From the NCBI RefSeq assembly GCF_905220415.1, contig NC_059553.1, positions 2,876,501 to 2,940,500 of the forward strand: a stretch of 64,000 nt of DNA, written 5' to 3'. Numbering within the stretch: position 1 is the stretch's first letter; each line of letters opens with the position of its first letter. Origin of the DNA: Colias croceus (taxonomy: Eukaryota > Arthropoda > Insecta > Lepidoptera > Pieridae). The notes under the pieces are model-generated. The model was not told the DNA's origin. It did no database searches and was given only the letters and a program-made list of their open reading frames with translations. This document shows, piece by piece, positions 22,156-33,907 of the stretch. The translations under genes and the position numbers were made by a program.

Positions 22156-22466
22156 AACCCCTACTACTGGGGTTTGGCGTAGTTGTTTTGGGGTTTGGCA
22201 GCGTCACTCGCGTCCGTAGGTTTAAACCACCTAATTATATTAGGCCTGCCCTACACGTGCCCCCCGGGTGGTGCCAACCGAGTGACACACTGGCCGGAGG
22301 GCTACTAAATAATACTCCTAGGTGATGGTATGTGCGCAGCATCACCTAGTACTGGGGTTGGGGCCGATGAGGCCGCTGTGGAGCCGAAAGGGCCCAGCCC
22401 TAGATAGCGGCTGGCGGGTTTAACCCGGCAGGCGTACTGCAAACTGGAGGGGATAGGTGGAGAAGT

Positions 22467-23603
22467 ATGGAAGCAAGTTTTAAAAAGGAACTACCCCAGG
22501 AGGGTACCACCAAGGGTGGAGAATCCCTCCCTGAGTTGGACTCAGGCAGCCCCACGTATTCTGGGGGGGGCAAAAACTTGCATATAGAAACCGTCACTGA
22601 GGAGGTGGGATCCCAGGCCTCCTCTGTGCCAAAAACTGCTGGACCGAATAACGCTTCAGGCGCTGGGCCCCTGGGGAAACCCAAGGGACCGAAGCCTGCG
22701 AATCTGGGACGGGGCTCTGCTTCGGCCAAAGCGACGCGACCACCCTCGGGCTTGTGTTGCCGACCTGAGGCTGAGGCGGGGCCTCGTTCAAAACACGGCC
22801 ATCCTAAGGGGAAACCCAAAAAGTTGGCCAGCTCAGCGTGCGCTTCTCCGCTGAGCTACACTGAAGCCTCGGCTGACGTGGTGTACAAGATGAGTAGCGC
22901 AACAAAACATAACTCACAAAAACCGACAGCGGAACGAGCTGATGCGTCAGTGTCGCGACCAGCCGGTGCACCGACGACCATGAACAGAGGGACCTCAGAA
23001 TATCTGACGGGACCGATGGAATTGGTTGAAGGGAATCCGGCGTTGGGTGCGACCGAGATGCAATCGTGCTCCCGCCCCCCTACAACAGCACCAAATCCTA
23101 CAGCGGAACGAGCTGCTGTGTCAAAGTTGCGACCAGACGGTGCACCGACGACCACGCACGGAGGGACCTCAGAATGCCTGATGGGCCCGATGGAACTGGT
23201 TGAAGGGAATCCATTAGTGGGTGTAACTGAGATGCAATCACGCTCCCGCCCCCCTACAAATTTGGTTGTCTCCACGGCGCCGATGGTTGGACTGCGGGGG
23301 ACCCTCGACCCTGCAGGGGAGGAATCTCCTGCGGGGCCTGAGTCGTGTCGCCCCCAGTCATCGGCCGGTGGCGATCTGTCCTCGGACTGGACCATTGTTC
23401 CCCAACAGAGTCGCAAAGGAAAAAATGCACCAGTTGGGAAACACCAGGAAAGCGACCCACCAGGGAAGCGGACCTCCAACTCGAGCGACGGTACGACAAA
23501 AAACCGATTGAGCAGTAAACGACGACGCAAATTAATGGCTCGTCACAAACTACAATCCGAATTGGATAAACTAGCCCAAATCCGAATGTGCCCGCGGCTA
23601 TGA
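22467..23603 (+). CDS. LOA-type element, first ORF (378 aa, low complexity)
   Basis: Starts at the Met of MEASFKKELPQ. Rich in Pro, Gly, Ser, Thr and Ala, with no Cys-His zinc knuckle and no domain that I recognise. It holds a tandem 58-residue duplication (about residues 151-267). The C-terminus is basic (SSKRRRKLMARHK), which could bind nucleic acid. The stop codon TGA (23601-23603) overlaps the ATG of the next ORF (23600) as ATGA, suggesting coupled translation. It is probably an N-terminal gag-like partner of the DUF4780 ORF. It could also be part of one ORF1 split by an old frameshift, but the neat ATGA overlap argues for a real junction. No disabling mutation is seen. Confidence 0.7.
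   Translation: MEASFKKELPQEGTTKGGESLPELDSGSPTYSGGGKNLHIETVTEEVGSQASSVPKTAGPNNASGAGPLGKPKGPKPANLGRGSASAKATRPPSGLCCRPEAEAGPRSKHGHPKGKPKKLASSACASPLSYTEASADVVYKMSSATKHNSQKPTAERADASVSRPAGAPTTMNRGTSEYLTGPMELVEGNPALGATEMQSCSRPPTTAPNPTAERAAVSKLRPDGAPTTTHGGTSECLMGPMELVEGNPLVGVTEMQSRSRPPTNLVVSTAPMVGLRGTLDPAGEESPAGPESCRPQSSAGGDLSSDWTIVPQQSRKGKNAPVGKHQESDPPGKRTSNSSDGTTKNRLSSKRRRKLMARHKLQSELDKLAQIRMCPRL
22919..23266 (+). repeat. In-frame 174-bp tandem duplication in the first ORF
   Basis: Two adjacent 174-nt (58-codon) copies. Both encode PTAERA, RP-GAPTT, GTSE, GPMELVEGNP and TEMQS-SRPPT in the same order. The DNA copies differ at many sites, including replacement changes, so this is not a fresh duplication or assembly artefact. 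Confidence 0.85.
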
Positions 23604-24682
23604 GCGGTTCAGCTGCCGCTGCTACGGGCTCCGGACTAGGGCCAAAACGGCATTCAAAACCCGTTCAGACAAGCTCGAGAGACTCTGCTGGCTCTAAACG
23701 ATCGCGTCTCGATGATACTATATCACCGAGAGGGGCGAAAAAGAAGCCATGCCTTAATGAGTCCCGGGCTGTCCAGACCGCGAGTTATGCGGACGCAGTT
23801 AAGGGTGATCTAATTGTGGCGATAACATCTGACACACCAACTGGTCACCTTAACCAAGAACAAGCCGACCACATCCTGGCATCACTCCAACCCTTGCTTC
23901 ATCAAGAAGCCCTGAACTATAGGGAAGGAGACGCTTGCATCCTATTTAGGGGCAAACCCATGTATAAGGGGGGCGTCCTTAAGCTATGGTGCGACGATGC
24001 GAGGACGGTGGATTGGCTCAAAGCAGCCACCAAGAAGGTTACATTGCCTTCTGGTGACAAAATCTGCGTCAGAAGACTTGCGGACGTGCCGCGTAGAGTG
24101 CGCTGTGGCATCCTGCTCCCAGGTGTGTGGAAGGACATGAAGGTTGTCGGCCTTCAACTCCGGTACCACAATGACTGGGCGCAGGTACATCGATGGTTGC
24201 TCCTTCGGGCTGAGGTACAGGAAGCGGAAACGTTTGTTGTCGTCAGCATACCGGAGGATTTGGTCTCTACGGTCATGGAGCATAACCGTTGCCTAGGATT
24301 CTTCTTTGGCTCGGTCTATATTAAGTTCCAGGGGCCAAAGGGTAAATATACCGAATGGCCCCCCGAATGGGACAAACCAACGGTGGAAAACGTGACCACG
24401 TCTGCAAAGTCGGATTCTGACTTAAACAAGGCTGAAACACTGCCTAGTTTAACAACAGAAAGTGAGGAGCAAGCCACAGCTCCCTCCACATCGCGCGATA
24501 CAACTGATGCGCCTATGGAGGTGACGCCTGACGATGAACTCATCCTGCTCTCAGTAGATTCGGGCGACCCAGAGTCGGCTGATTCGGAGAGTGGTGATGA
24601 GTACACCAGAAGGTTCGGTGGCTTGGCCCTTGGTCAGGAAGAAGGGGGGATGCTATCTGATGATGGCGAACCCCTCATCTGA
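23600..24682 (+). CDS. LOA-type element, DUF4780-like ORF1 protein (360 aa)
   Basis: Starts at the ATG overlapping the previous stop. The N-terminal ~55 residues are basic and Ser-rich (KRSRLDDT, AKKKPC), followed by SYADAVKG. The central region (about residues 65-235) matches the layout of DUF4780, which I know from insect retroelement ORF1 proteins: a LNQEQADHIL helix, YKGGVLKLWCDDARTVDWL, PRRVRCGILLPG, HRWLLLRAEV and a FVVVSIPEDL strand ending FGSVYIKF. The C-terminus is acidic (DSGDPESADSESGDEY). It probably binds element RNA or chaperones nucleic acid, by analogy with other ORF1 proteins. No zinc knuckle is visible. The 3' end overlaps the start of ORF2 by about 20 nt. No stops or frameshifts. 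Confidence 0.82.
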   Translation: MSGSAAAATGSGLGPKRHSKPVQTSSRDSAGSKRSRLDDTISPRGAKKKPCLNESRAVQTASYADAVKGDLIVAITSDTPTGHLNQEQADHILASLQPLLHQEALNYREGDACILFRGKPMYKGGVLKLWCDDARTVDWLKAATKKVTLPSGDKICVRRLADVPRRVRCGILLPGVWKDMKVVGLQLRYHNDWAQVHRWLLLRAEVQEAETFVVVSIPEDLVSTVMEHNRCLGFFFGSVYIKFQGPKGKYTEWPPEWDKPTVENVTTSAKSDSDLNKAETLPSLTTESEEQATAPSTSRDTTDAPMEVTPDDELILLSVDSGDPESADSESGDEYTRRFGGLALGQEEGGMLSDDGEPLI

Positions 24683-27600
24683 ATGCCACTTTCTTCAAGC
24701 AAACCTCCAGCACAGTCAGAGCGCTACGGCTCAGCTCAGGAAATGGCTGGAGGTAACCACTACGGCCATTGTGCTTATCCAAGAGCCGTGGGTAAGCAAC
24801 TCTGGCAAAATCAACGGCCTCACTAACATCGGAGGTAAGATTATTTCCATAACAGGATCTAATAAACCCAGATCCTGTAGGTATATATGTCTCTAATAAT
24901 CTACAAGTGCATGCACTAACAGAATTCTGTTCTAGGGATGTATGCGCCATCCTACTACTAGGCGACAACAACCACAGGCCCAACATTGTGATCGCCTCGA
25001 CGTACATGCCGGCAGATGAAGGCCCACCACCGCGAGAATTTGCCAGGCTGGTGGAGTACTGCGCGGGAGAGGGTCTGGAGCTTATCGCTGGCACAGACTG
25101 CAATGCACACCACCCCCTATGGGGGATGCCTACAGGTAACAACAGAGGTAGAGACCTTGTTGAATACTTATTTACAACTAGTCTTAATTTAGTCAATACA
25201 GGTGCCGAACCAACCTTCGTCACTCGCCGATGTAGAACTATTATTGATCTCACACTGGCGACCCCTGGCATCATAGGTAGCATCAACAACTGGCACGTGT
25301 CAAAGGAAGCTTCTTGCTCCGATCACAGGTGGCTTCGTTTTAACCTACAGGTTAACACTATTACACCCATTCCTACAAGGAATCCCAGGAAAACTGATAG
25401 GACACTCTACCGGGCCCATCTTGAAAACCTCCTTACGAATGCATGCTTTCCAGATAGAATAATGTATATACCGGATTTAGAACGTCTGGCAGAGCAACTA
25501 ACTACAAATATTATTTCCAGCTATAACACCGCCTGCCCACTGCGGGTAACGAAAGCAGCAGGTGCCAAACAGCAATCCTGGTGGGGACCGGAACTTGCCA
25601 AACAAAGACAATTGGTCAGAAGATCACTAAACCGTGCAATGAACACTAACTGCGACCATGATTGGAACACTTACAAAGAAAACAAAGCTGAATACAAAAG
25701 ACAAATAAGATTCAGAAGCAGTGCAGGATGGAAGAAATTCTGTGATGGCATTGAATCCTGTAATCAAGCAAACAGAGTGCGCAAAGTCATCTCCTGCTGC
25801 AATACGACCAAGCTGGGATCGATCAAAAAAGGCGACAACACTCTTACAAAAACACCAGCGGAGACGGAAGCTGTTCTGATGCAGGCACACTTCCCCGGCT
25901 GCAAATTCATACAACGACACGAAAGGAAAGATACAGCAACCCACACACCATGTGAGGACAACTGGAGTACTGCTGAGCTCATAGTCAGTAAGGAAAAAGT
26001 ACAATGGGCAATCGACAGCTTTCAAGCATACAAGGCACCTGGTCCAGATGGTATATACCCGGCTTTACTACAATGGGGGGGACCGATACTCACGTCTCAT
26101 CTATCTGCCATTCTGACATCCAGTCTTGCTCACGGCTATATACCGACCGGCTGGAGGACTGTTGACGTTATCTTCATTCCTAAACCAGGGAAAACAGACT
26201 ACACGGATGCGAAAGCCCACAGACCTATCAGCCTCACATCCTTTTTACTTAAAACACTGGAACGACTATGTGATAGACACATTAGGGATACTGCCCTCGT
26301 GCGTTTTCCACTACATCGGAACCAACATGCCTACAGCCATGGTAAATCTACCGATTCGGCCTTACACTGTGTGGTGTCCAAAATAGAAGAAGCCCTCCAA
26401 GAAAAATCAATGTGCCTGGGCACTTTCGTAGACATTGAGGGAGCTTTCGATAAGACACACTACTCAAGTATACAAAACGCCCTATCACAGCATGAGGTTA
26501 ACACCACAGTAGCCTCATGGATTATAAACATGCTAGGCAGTAGAGAGATACAACTTAGCAAGGATAAAACAAAGAAAGTGCTGGTCACCAGAGGCTGCCC
26601 ACAGGGGGGAGTTCTTTCACCGCTCCTGTGGAACCTCGTTGTAAACGACTTGATCAGCACACTAAACAAAAACAAATTCCATACCATTGGATATGCAGAC
26701 GACCTAGTAATACTGATCTCTGGTAAGTTCACGAGTGTTGTCTGTGAAATTACACAGAGAGCTCTATCAATAGTTGAGCGCTGGTGCAACAAATATGACC
26801 TTTCAGTGAACCCGCGCAAGACGGAACTTGTTCTATTCACCAACCGACGCCTTCTAGGAAGTTACCAGCTACCAAAGCTATTTGGCTCCGTACTTCAGTT
26901 ATCGAAAGAGGTTAAGTACCTCGGGATTACCTTAGACGATAAACTTAACTGGAACAAACACCTTGAAAATAAGATCGAAAAAACAAGCATTTCTTTCTGG
27001 CAGTGCCACAAAATGATTGGTAATAGATGGGGGCTCTCCCCGAAAATCACAATGTGGCTCTACAAAACCGTCATAAGACCAATGCTAACCTACGGCTCTG
27101 TGGTTTGGTGGCCAAGGACACAACAATCGGCGGCTATAAGCAAACTGCAGAGATTTCAAAGACTCGCCTGTCTGGCAATCACTGGCAGCATGAGCACAAC
27201 ACCAACTGCTGCGATTGAGGCAATGCTCGACCTGCCACCCCTACATCTTTTTGTAAGACAAGAAGCTCTAGCGACAGCTGTAAGGTTAAAGACACAAAAC
27301 CTCTGGAGAATGTTGCCTACAGCACACAGTAAGATCTTAACTTTAGCAGCTGAGAAGGAGTCCTCACTCCTTGCCATAAGTGATAAGATCCCAAAGCAAT
27401 TCATCTTTGACAAGAAATATAAGGTACAGCTACGTGAATACACGTCAGAACACAACAGCGTTGAAGACCTTCTAATCTTCACGGACGGGTCCAAGACTGG
27501 ACATGGTACGGGTGCTGGGGTCTTTTCTGAGGACCTAAACATTAACATCTCGCACCCCTTGGGACCCCATAATACAGTCTTTCAGGCTGAATGCCTAGGA

Positions 27601-28302
27601 CTTCTACTTGCCGCTTCGGCCATAATTAAAAGAAATGTAACAAACTATTCGATTCGGATCCTATCGGATAGCAAAGCAGCACTCATGGCAATCAAAAGCC
27701 ATGAAATCACTTCAGGGTTGACCCTTGAGTGTCACTTAGCCCTAACTAAGGTATGTGACCTGGGAAATTCCCTAGTATTACAATGGATAAAAGGACACAG
27801 TAACTCACGTGGAAACGATGCTGCTGATATACTAGCCAGAAGGGCATCTGAAACACCGGTCATGGGACCTTTTCCCATTATACCGCTACCTGCTAGCTGG
27901 ACCCGGATGATGATTACCCAGCTCACTAGCACTGCTCAGAGAGCAGAATGGTCAAGCAGATCTGACTGCAAGCAAGCCAGAGAAGCCCTACCGGACATTG
28001 ACTCGAGACTTGCACGTCGGCTTCTCAACCTACGTAGAGTGCAACTACGTGTAATAACAGGGACCCTCACAGGGCACGGCCCCTTTAACAAACATCTCTT
28101 CAATCTAGGGATCACAGACAGTCCGCTATGTAGAGCATGCATGGCGACCGAGGAAACGGCAGCCCACGTCATCATGGAATGTAAGGGGGTTGCGGAGTAC
28201 AGGGCAAGACACCTGGGGTCTCCTGGGTCCCTCCCCGAAGCCTTTGGCAGCCCTCACAAGCTGCTTGGCTTCATGGAGGAGCTCGGGTGGTTTCAGTTTT
28301 AG
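24660..28302 (+). pseudogene. LOA-type element ORF2: endonuclease, reverse transcriptase, RNase H (one frameshift)
   Basis: The ORF begins at ATG 24660 or 24663 (MMANPSSE) in frame 3 and runs to a stop near 24896. The protein continues in frame 1 from about 24880, where DPVGIYVSNN replaces the stop-bound RSCRYICL. One indel near 24875-24885 explains this. The endonuclease has FLQANLQH, LIQEPW, YMPAD, GTDCNAHHPLWG and CSDHRWLRF. The reverse transcriptase has HRPISLTSF, HGKSTDSAL, FVDIEGAFDK, RGCPQGGVLSPLLWN and IGYADDLVIL. RNase H follows with FTDGSK (Asp), AECLGL (Glu), ILSDSKAAL (Asp) and KGHSNSRGNDAAD. A C-terminal CRAC-x7-H-x4-C zinc-finger-like motif ends the protein. Apart from the frameshift it is intact. 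The frameshift could be a real mutation or a sequencing error. Confidence 0.9.
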
Positions 28303-28401
28303 CTGGTTTCCCCCACCTCCCTCTCTCACGCAAAATAGGCGCTTGACGTCGAGTTGCGGAGAAATGCCCGTCTATTATTATTATTATTAACCCCTACTAC
28401 T

Positions 28402-31371
28402 AGTTAATGAAAATGTTTAAAGATTTTGTTGATCTAGCGAAGTGCTAAATCAATTAAACATCAAATTCACAAGAGCGCGATTGCCTTGTTTTTAAATTAC
28501 TTGTTTAATTATTATTCAATTTAAAAGAAACATATCCGATGATCGTGATTTCAAATAGTTTTAGTTAGCGTTTGAAATAAGTGCTTACCTGAATAATTTG
28601 AAGAAGAAAATATGTCTAGAATTTGAAATTTATTCAGATACTTTATAAAAATCATTATTAGAATAGAATTTTTTTACCACTAGGCGGAAATAATAATTTC
28701 CTATTAATTAGTACTTATAGGAGATTGAAATCTCGATTGCTATAACGTCGTAAACTTCTACACAAACTGAAATTATACTACATTATAAGGAATACTTCGA
28801 TCTTAGTGTTACCTAATTAGTTAATTATTGAGCTCAATGATTAGGTTCAGTTTTAAAGATCGTAAATTTTCCTTTATTCTAATATGAATTATATATTCGT
28901 GTTTTGATACGATTATACAATCCTAGAAGATCTCTCTAATAATATATTGTTTGTATTATAACAAAGCATTAGATACGACGTGTCTGTCCGCACGCATGCA
29001 TTCATACCGTTTGTGTGCGTCATATTGTATGCGTATTATCATTTGATTACCTATGTAACTAGTAATATATAAATATCGCCACTTAAAGTAGGTATGTATT
29101 TTTTTTTTCTTTTATTTACACTTCACTTCTGGTCTCTATTCTTTTGTGCTTTTTTTGAACCATAACTTTTTACATTCCTCATCACTTACCTAATCAAAGA
29201 CTAGCTATCGTGACCCAAGTTAAACCGTAAAATTCTATGAGACTCATGTAGCAAAACTATTCGAGAATGTCGGCACAATGTCGTTGAACAAGAAACAACA
29301 TTTTGCACTTGATTTTAAAAGAAGTTTGTTATAAATCAATGTATAAAAGTACGAATTCATGAGTGATTGAATATGTGAAAGCGAGAGAAAGTTTATCCTT
29401 TCCCCGTGAATGTCATCTTATGATGCAACCATCGCCTTAATTTTTGAACATAAATATTAAAATGTTTTGTTATTTACATAAAAGGAATACTAATTTGATA
29501 ACATTAGGTAATATTATATAAGTTTACGCAATCTAGTTAAAATAAAATTTATGAAGTGTATATATAGAAATGATATCGTAAACTTATAGACTACAAGTTA
29601 ACTGTATTAAAAAAATATTAAAACTTATAATGTAGAGAAATGCGTTGTAATATTGATGTAGAGAAAGAGCAAGGAGGCGACTAATACAATGTTTAGAAAA
29701 ACCAAAAAAAAAAATAGTCTTATGAAATAAATATTTCGAAACAATAAAGCAAACCCAAGTCTAAAAATAAACCGCTTTAATTTTTTAAACTGCATGTTAC
29801 AAGTATAACGACATGGCAATGCACGTTGCATTTAAATCTAAATATTTTAATAATTACGTATTGACCTTACTGAAATTATTTCAGGTTTTTTGTTCCCGAA
29901 CTGGTTTATTGAGTAATAAAATTTGTACTTAATATATTTAATTAAAAAGTATCAAATAACTGACATACCAGAATTTAACTACACAACTTAAACATTGGAT
30001 CTTCGATGTTATATAGGTCTTGTATTTTAATTCCTTGACCTGAATCTCATGAAATTATATTATACAAATGCAATATATTACCGCCATAAAGTAATTCAAC
30101 GAATTATATGTTTATTGTTTTATAAAAACAGCATTATAATCACATCTGCAAGTAACATCAATAAAGATTTCCTGCGGCGCGCAAATGAGGATTTAAATTT
30201 TAAATATTGCCAATAAGTATATTTATTCGATGTCTCTAGTTGAATGATTGGGGTTTGGCGGATTCAAAGATTAATAAATTATAATTAGGTAGATGAAACT
30301 TAGAATAATAAAAACACCCAACAGTTTATAAGGGGTTGTTCTTATATTGTTTAGTTGTTTGGAATTTTCTATTGCATCCTACAAGTGTGTTATTTTATGT
30401 ACTTATCTTACCTTGACCATTAATTTTAAAATGCCAAGCTAAACTGGACACTAAATAATTCATTTTCTTTCATGTCATTTTTCAATTACTGAGGATTGAG
30501 GAAGGTAGAGTTTGTATTAAATTAAGTTATGAATTATATTATAAACAATAATTTCATTCATGCAAGCTGTTTATTAGCGTAGCTTTCACATGTACAAGTG
30601 ACGTTCATTCGCACATTATAATTCTTTGACACAATTAACTTTTAATTGTATCAACTATAATTAATAATTATGAATCTTAGCGTTTAACGGGTAATGAAAT
30701 GTGTCGAGAAGGTAAAAAACGAGTTAGGTACTTAATTGAAATAAAAAAATTTGCCTGTACCTACATTGAACAACAAATGATGTAGATATAAAATTGCCTG
30801 TACTTAGTTATTTTACAATATTTATTTTGAAAACAAAAAACAGTGGGTTGAAAAGAAACAGTTGTGTAAAATGTTGAACTTATAAAAAAATAAAGTAAAA
30901 CAATATAATTTTATGTTTCTATTAATGCTTATAAAGTATGTATATTGTATAATAAGCATTGATTTTTTTTTCTATACCGAGAGTTTTCTTCATTGAAAAT
31001 TGACATAATATGCATATTACCTACAGGTAAGAGTTGAAAAATTAAAGGAAGTACTTTTATTATATTAATTATGCACAATATAAATCAATTTAAATGAAGT
31101 GATTAGTTGTGTGTATGAAATATTAAACTGATAGTTTTTAGATGGCTAGACAGCTTGCGGTTTCGCGGTCAGCTGTTTATAGTGTTGCCATTATACCTAT
31201 AATTAAACACTGCGGTTGTGGTGTACATGGCACACGACATTCTACACTTATTTAAGGTAAGTGAGTTATATTACGTGATGAAATGAATTCATAGATAAAA
31301 GTCTGCTCTCTGAGATATGAGTGAGCAAATGCTACAGATATTGAATTCTGATTCACATTTATAACTTGACA
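28402..31371. other. Long AT-rich stretch without a recognised gene
   Basis: Very AT-rich. One conspicuous item is a short ATG-to-donor segment at 31227-31256 (10 codons ending AAG before GTAAGT), which could be an isolated first exon; see findings. Otherwise nothing recognised on either strand. Confidence 0.4.
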
Positions 31372-31500
31372 TCTATAGATACTTAATATTATAAAGCTGA
31401 AGAGTTTGCTTGTTTGTTTGCGATTTGAAAAATTCCTTCGGTGTTAGATAGCCCATTTATCGAGGAAGGCTATATAGGCTAGGTATGTATTATCATAACG
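31372..31500 (+). mobile_element. Truncated Helitron-like element, family B, copy 3
   Basis: TCTATAGATACTTAATATTA, TAAAGCTGAAGAG, then CCTTCGGTGTTAGATAGCCC and ATCGAGGAAGGC. The GC-rich 3' end with CTAG is missing. Confidence 0.5.
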
Positions 31501-32949
31501 CTAAAACCAACTGTAATATATAAAAGACAGGTTTGTAATTAGGTCCGTTTTAAAATTTATTGGATGGTATGAAATGTTTGTTATACTTACTTTTTTACAT
31601 TTCTGGGTTATGAATAAAACATTTTAGGTAATGTAAATGTTAATATTATTCAAGTTTATCGATCAAGGTTATCAAAAAATGTATGCTTTCCAGTCGTGTT
31701 ACTAGATTAGTGATCTACTTTTGAATCGATGCAATAATTAATTTTAATTTTTAGCAAAACTAGAATCATTAAGAGAAAACTGTCTATACATGTATGTAAT
31801 GAAGGAACTGAACTGGATTCTCTGGACATAATACCTAACAGTAATATAAGTTATAACATAAATATAACCAAAATCTAAGTTCCTCCATTTAACAGTAATG
31901 CTCTTAGTAAATAAATATGAAATAAATTATAAGCTCTTGAATACGCACGTTTTTTAATTTTAATAATTCCTCTTGTCCCTTTCTACAATTTATTTTTAAA
32001 GTATTTCATGTTCTTATTTTAAGCTACAGAAAGACTACGGAACGCTTTTCTCTATATAATTCGACTACTCTTATCACACGTGTAACTTGCTAAGCATTAA
32101 TGGCAAATATAATGAGACAAGAGAACAATAACTTTACTAACCATTAATTACTCATTATATATACAGACTATATTACCTCTCTCTTGAGGTACCATCAATT
32201 TAAATTGTCAATTATATAATAATCTATCATCATCAATAGTTTTTCATTCGACGACGTGAAACTTGGTGGATGTAAGTACAAAAAGAAACAATAAAACATC
32301 GAATATACCCATATAATTATAATAGACCCATAGTAGTAGTAAGTAGTACATATAGTAGGTATCGTGTGTATTCCCCTGGAAATTAAAGTTGAAAATTGCA
32401 ACGCTTTTATGATTATTTATTCTGTTCTGAGAAAGTTTCTAGGAACTTACAAAGATATGTGATGGGATAGTAAGTTTTTTCTTTCTTGGGTGAAAAGCAA
32501 TGTTGATATTAAACTTTGAGTTACAAAGAAATAATGCATTCATAATAACAAACATGGAACATTATTTTCAGTGAACAAACCTTGACATTCTCAAAAGTAA
32601 GGAAAATTTGTATAGATAAGATCATTGTTTTTGTATAATGTTGTATTCATTCATTTAATTGCATCATACTGCACTTAATGAGATCAAATTGTAAAGGAAC
32701 CTTGGAAATATAACAGTTTATAAATGGCTCTTTCCTATATAAACAATAGTAGAGTTACTATTGTGTCCCATAAATCAAGAATGTTTTTCTTACTTATATT
32801 TCAATAACAACTGAAGATGGCATTTTCGTTCCCAGTGCTTCATATAGGTACTGCCGAAACTGTTATCTTTGTTAGCTTGTGACAATCTTTCATACTCTGC
32901 CTGCTGCGATTGTATTTGCGCTCGTACAATAGCCAGTTACCTGTTTTAA
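31501..32949. other. AT-rich stretch
   Basis: No recognised gene or RNA. Confidence 0.4.
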
Positions 32950-33903
32950 CCCTTAGCAGGTATCGTGGGTCAAATTGGACCCAGAAGCGAACATTTTCGG
33001 TTATAATTCTTTAAATATTTATGCAACGACTGTGCGCTTCTAAGTATTCCCAGTGCGTCGCTAGCTGCAGCGGGGAGTGGATGTGCAGAACTGTGACTAT
33101 CTTAGGAGCGGAGGTAAGTAGCTTTCTGGGTCACGTTCGACCCACGACACCAAATAAGTAACTTTTTTCACTGAGTGTAATTACTTACTTTTTTTGTTTT
33201 ATTGTTTATTTGTACTACATTGGAGGGCTTTTTGAACGACAGACAAATCGAGGAGTTGATGAACGACTGAAGTGACGATTTGGAATTGAAAAATGAAAGA
33301 ATACCAAATGTAAACCAACTTTGTGACGACGAAATCATCAGCGATCGAGACTATCCCTAATATGTTAGTTGCTCAGAAGACAGTGTATTTGGAGTAAGTT
33401 CTGACGACAGTGAAAACGAAGAGGAGATACGAGAATAATAGAAAATATACGAGAAACGAAAATACGAGATATGAGAGTGAAGAAGATGAGGATGATAGTT
33501 GATGGTAAAAGTCATTTTGGTTTTGGTTGTCATTTTTTTTATTTTATGATGATTTCAGAAGCAATTTATTTTTTTGTTATAATAAAGATATGAGAAGTGC
33601 CATAAATATATTGTAGTTACAGTTTTTCTAACATTTATATTTTTTTTTATGTTTTAAGTTCACACTAACCAAAAAGTGCCAAAAAATAAGGTTATTTACA
33701 AATGCGTGTAAAACATGATATTTTTTTATATTCTAAAATTAAATAAAGTTAATTTTGTAAAAAAAAGATTTTTTTATTTCTTATCTAACCATATTTTATA
33801 CAAATAATAAAAAATCTACGATCTACAACAGATTGTTAGGTATGGGTAGAATTTGACCCACGATACCGGTAGTGTTGCCAAAAAAGGCGATACCAGCTAA
33901 GGG
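32950..33903 (+). mobile_element. Degenerate piggyBac-type element (954 bp)
   Basis: Flanked by TTAA on both sides (32946-32949 and 33904-33907). Terminal inverted repeats are CCCTTAGCAGGTATCG on the left and CCCTTAGCTGGTATCG on the right, read inward (15 of 16). Subterminal GGTATCGTGGGTCAAATT-type repeats occur at both ends. The interior (about 33228-33480) keeps the remains of an acidic transposase N-terminus (FLNDRQIEELMND, then a stop; CDDEIISDRDYP; SSDDSENEEE), interrupted by stops. The catalytic domain is absent. Confidence 0.82.
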
Positions 33904-33907
33904 TTAA

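Larger units (their letters stand above)
22169..28388 (+). mobile_element. Full-length LOA/I-type non-LTR retrotransposon with three ORFs
   Basis: Bounded by a 13-bp target duplication AACCCCTACTACT (22156-22168 and 28389-28401). It starts GGGGTTTGGCG and ends in a (TTA)n tail at 28373-28388. The 5' leader is about 300 bp and GC-rich. Three ORFs lie in three frames: a proline/glycine-rich ORF, a DUF4780-like ORF and an endonuclease/RT/RNase H ORF. The RNase H domain and the GCPQGGVLSPLLW motif place it in the I superfamily, most like LOA. The exact matching duplications and complete 5' end suggest a recent insertion, although ORF2 has one frameshift. Confidence 0.9.

Noticed and set aside
22856..23530. 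224-codon ORF antisense to the first LOA-type ORF
   Set aside because: Shadow of a GC-rich coding strand; the sense ORFs fit a retroelement layout.
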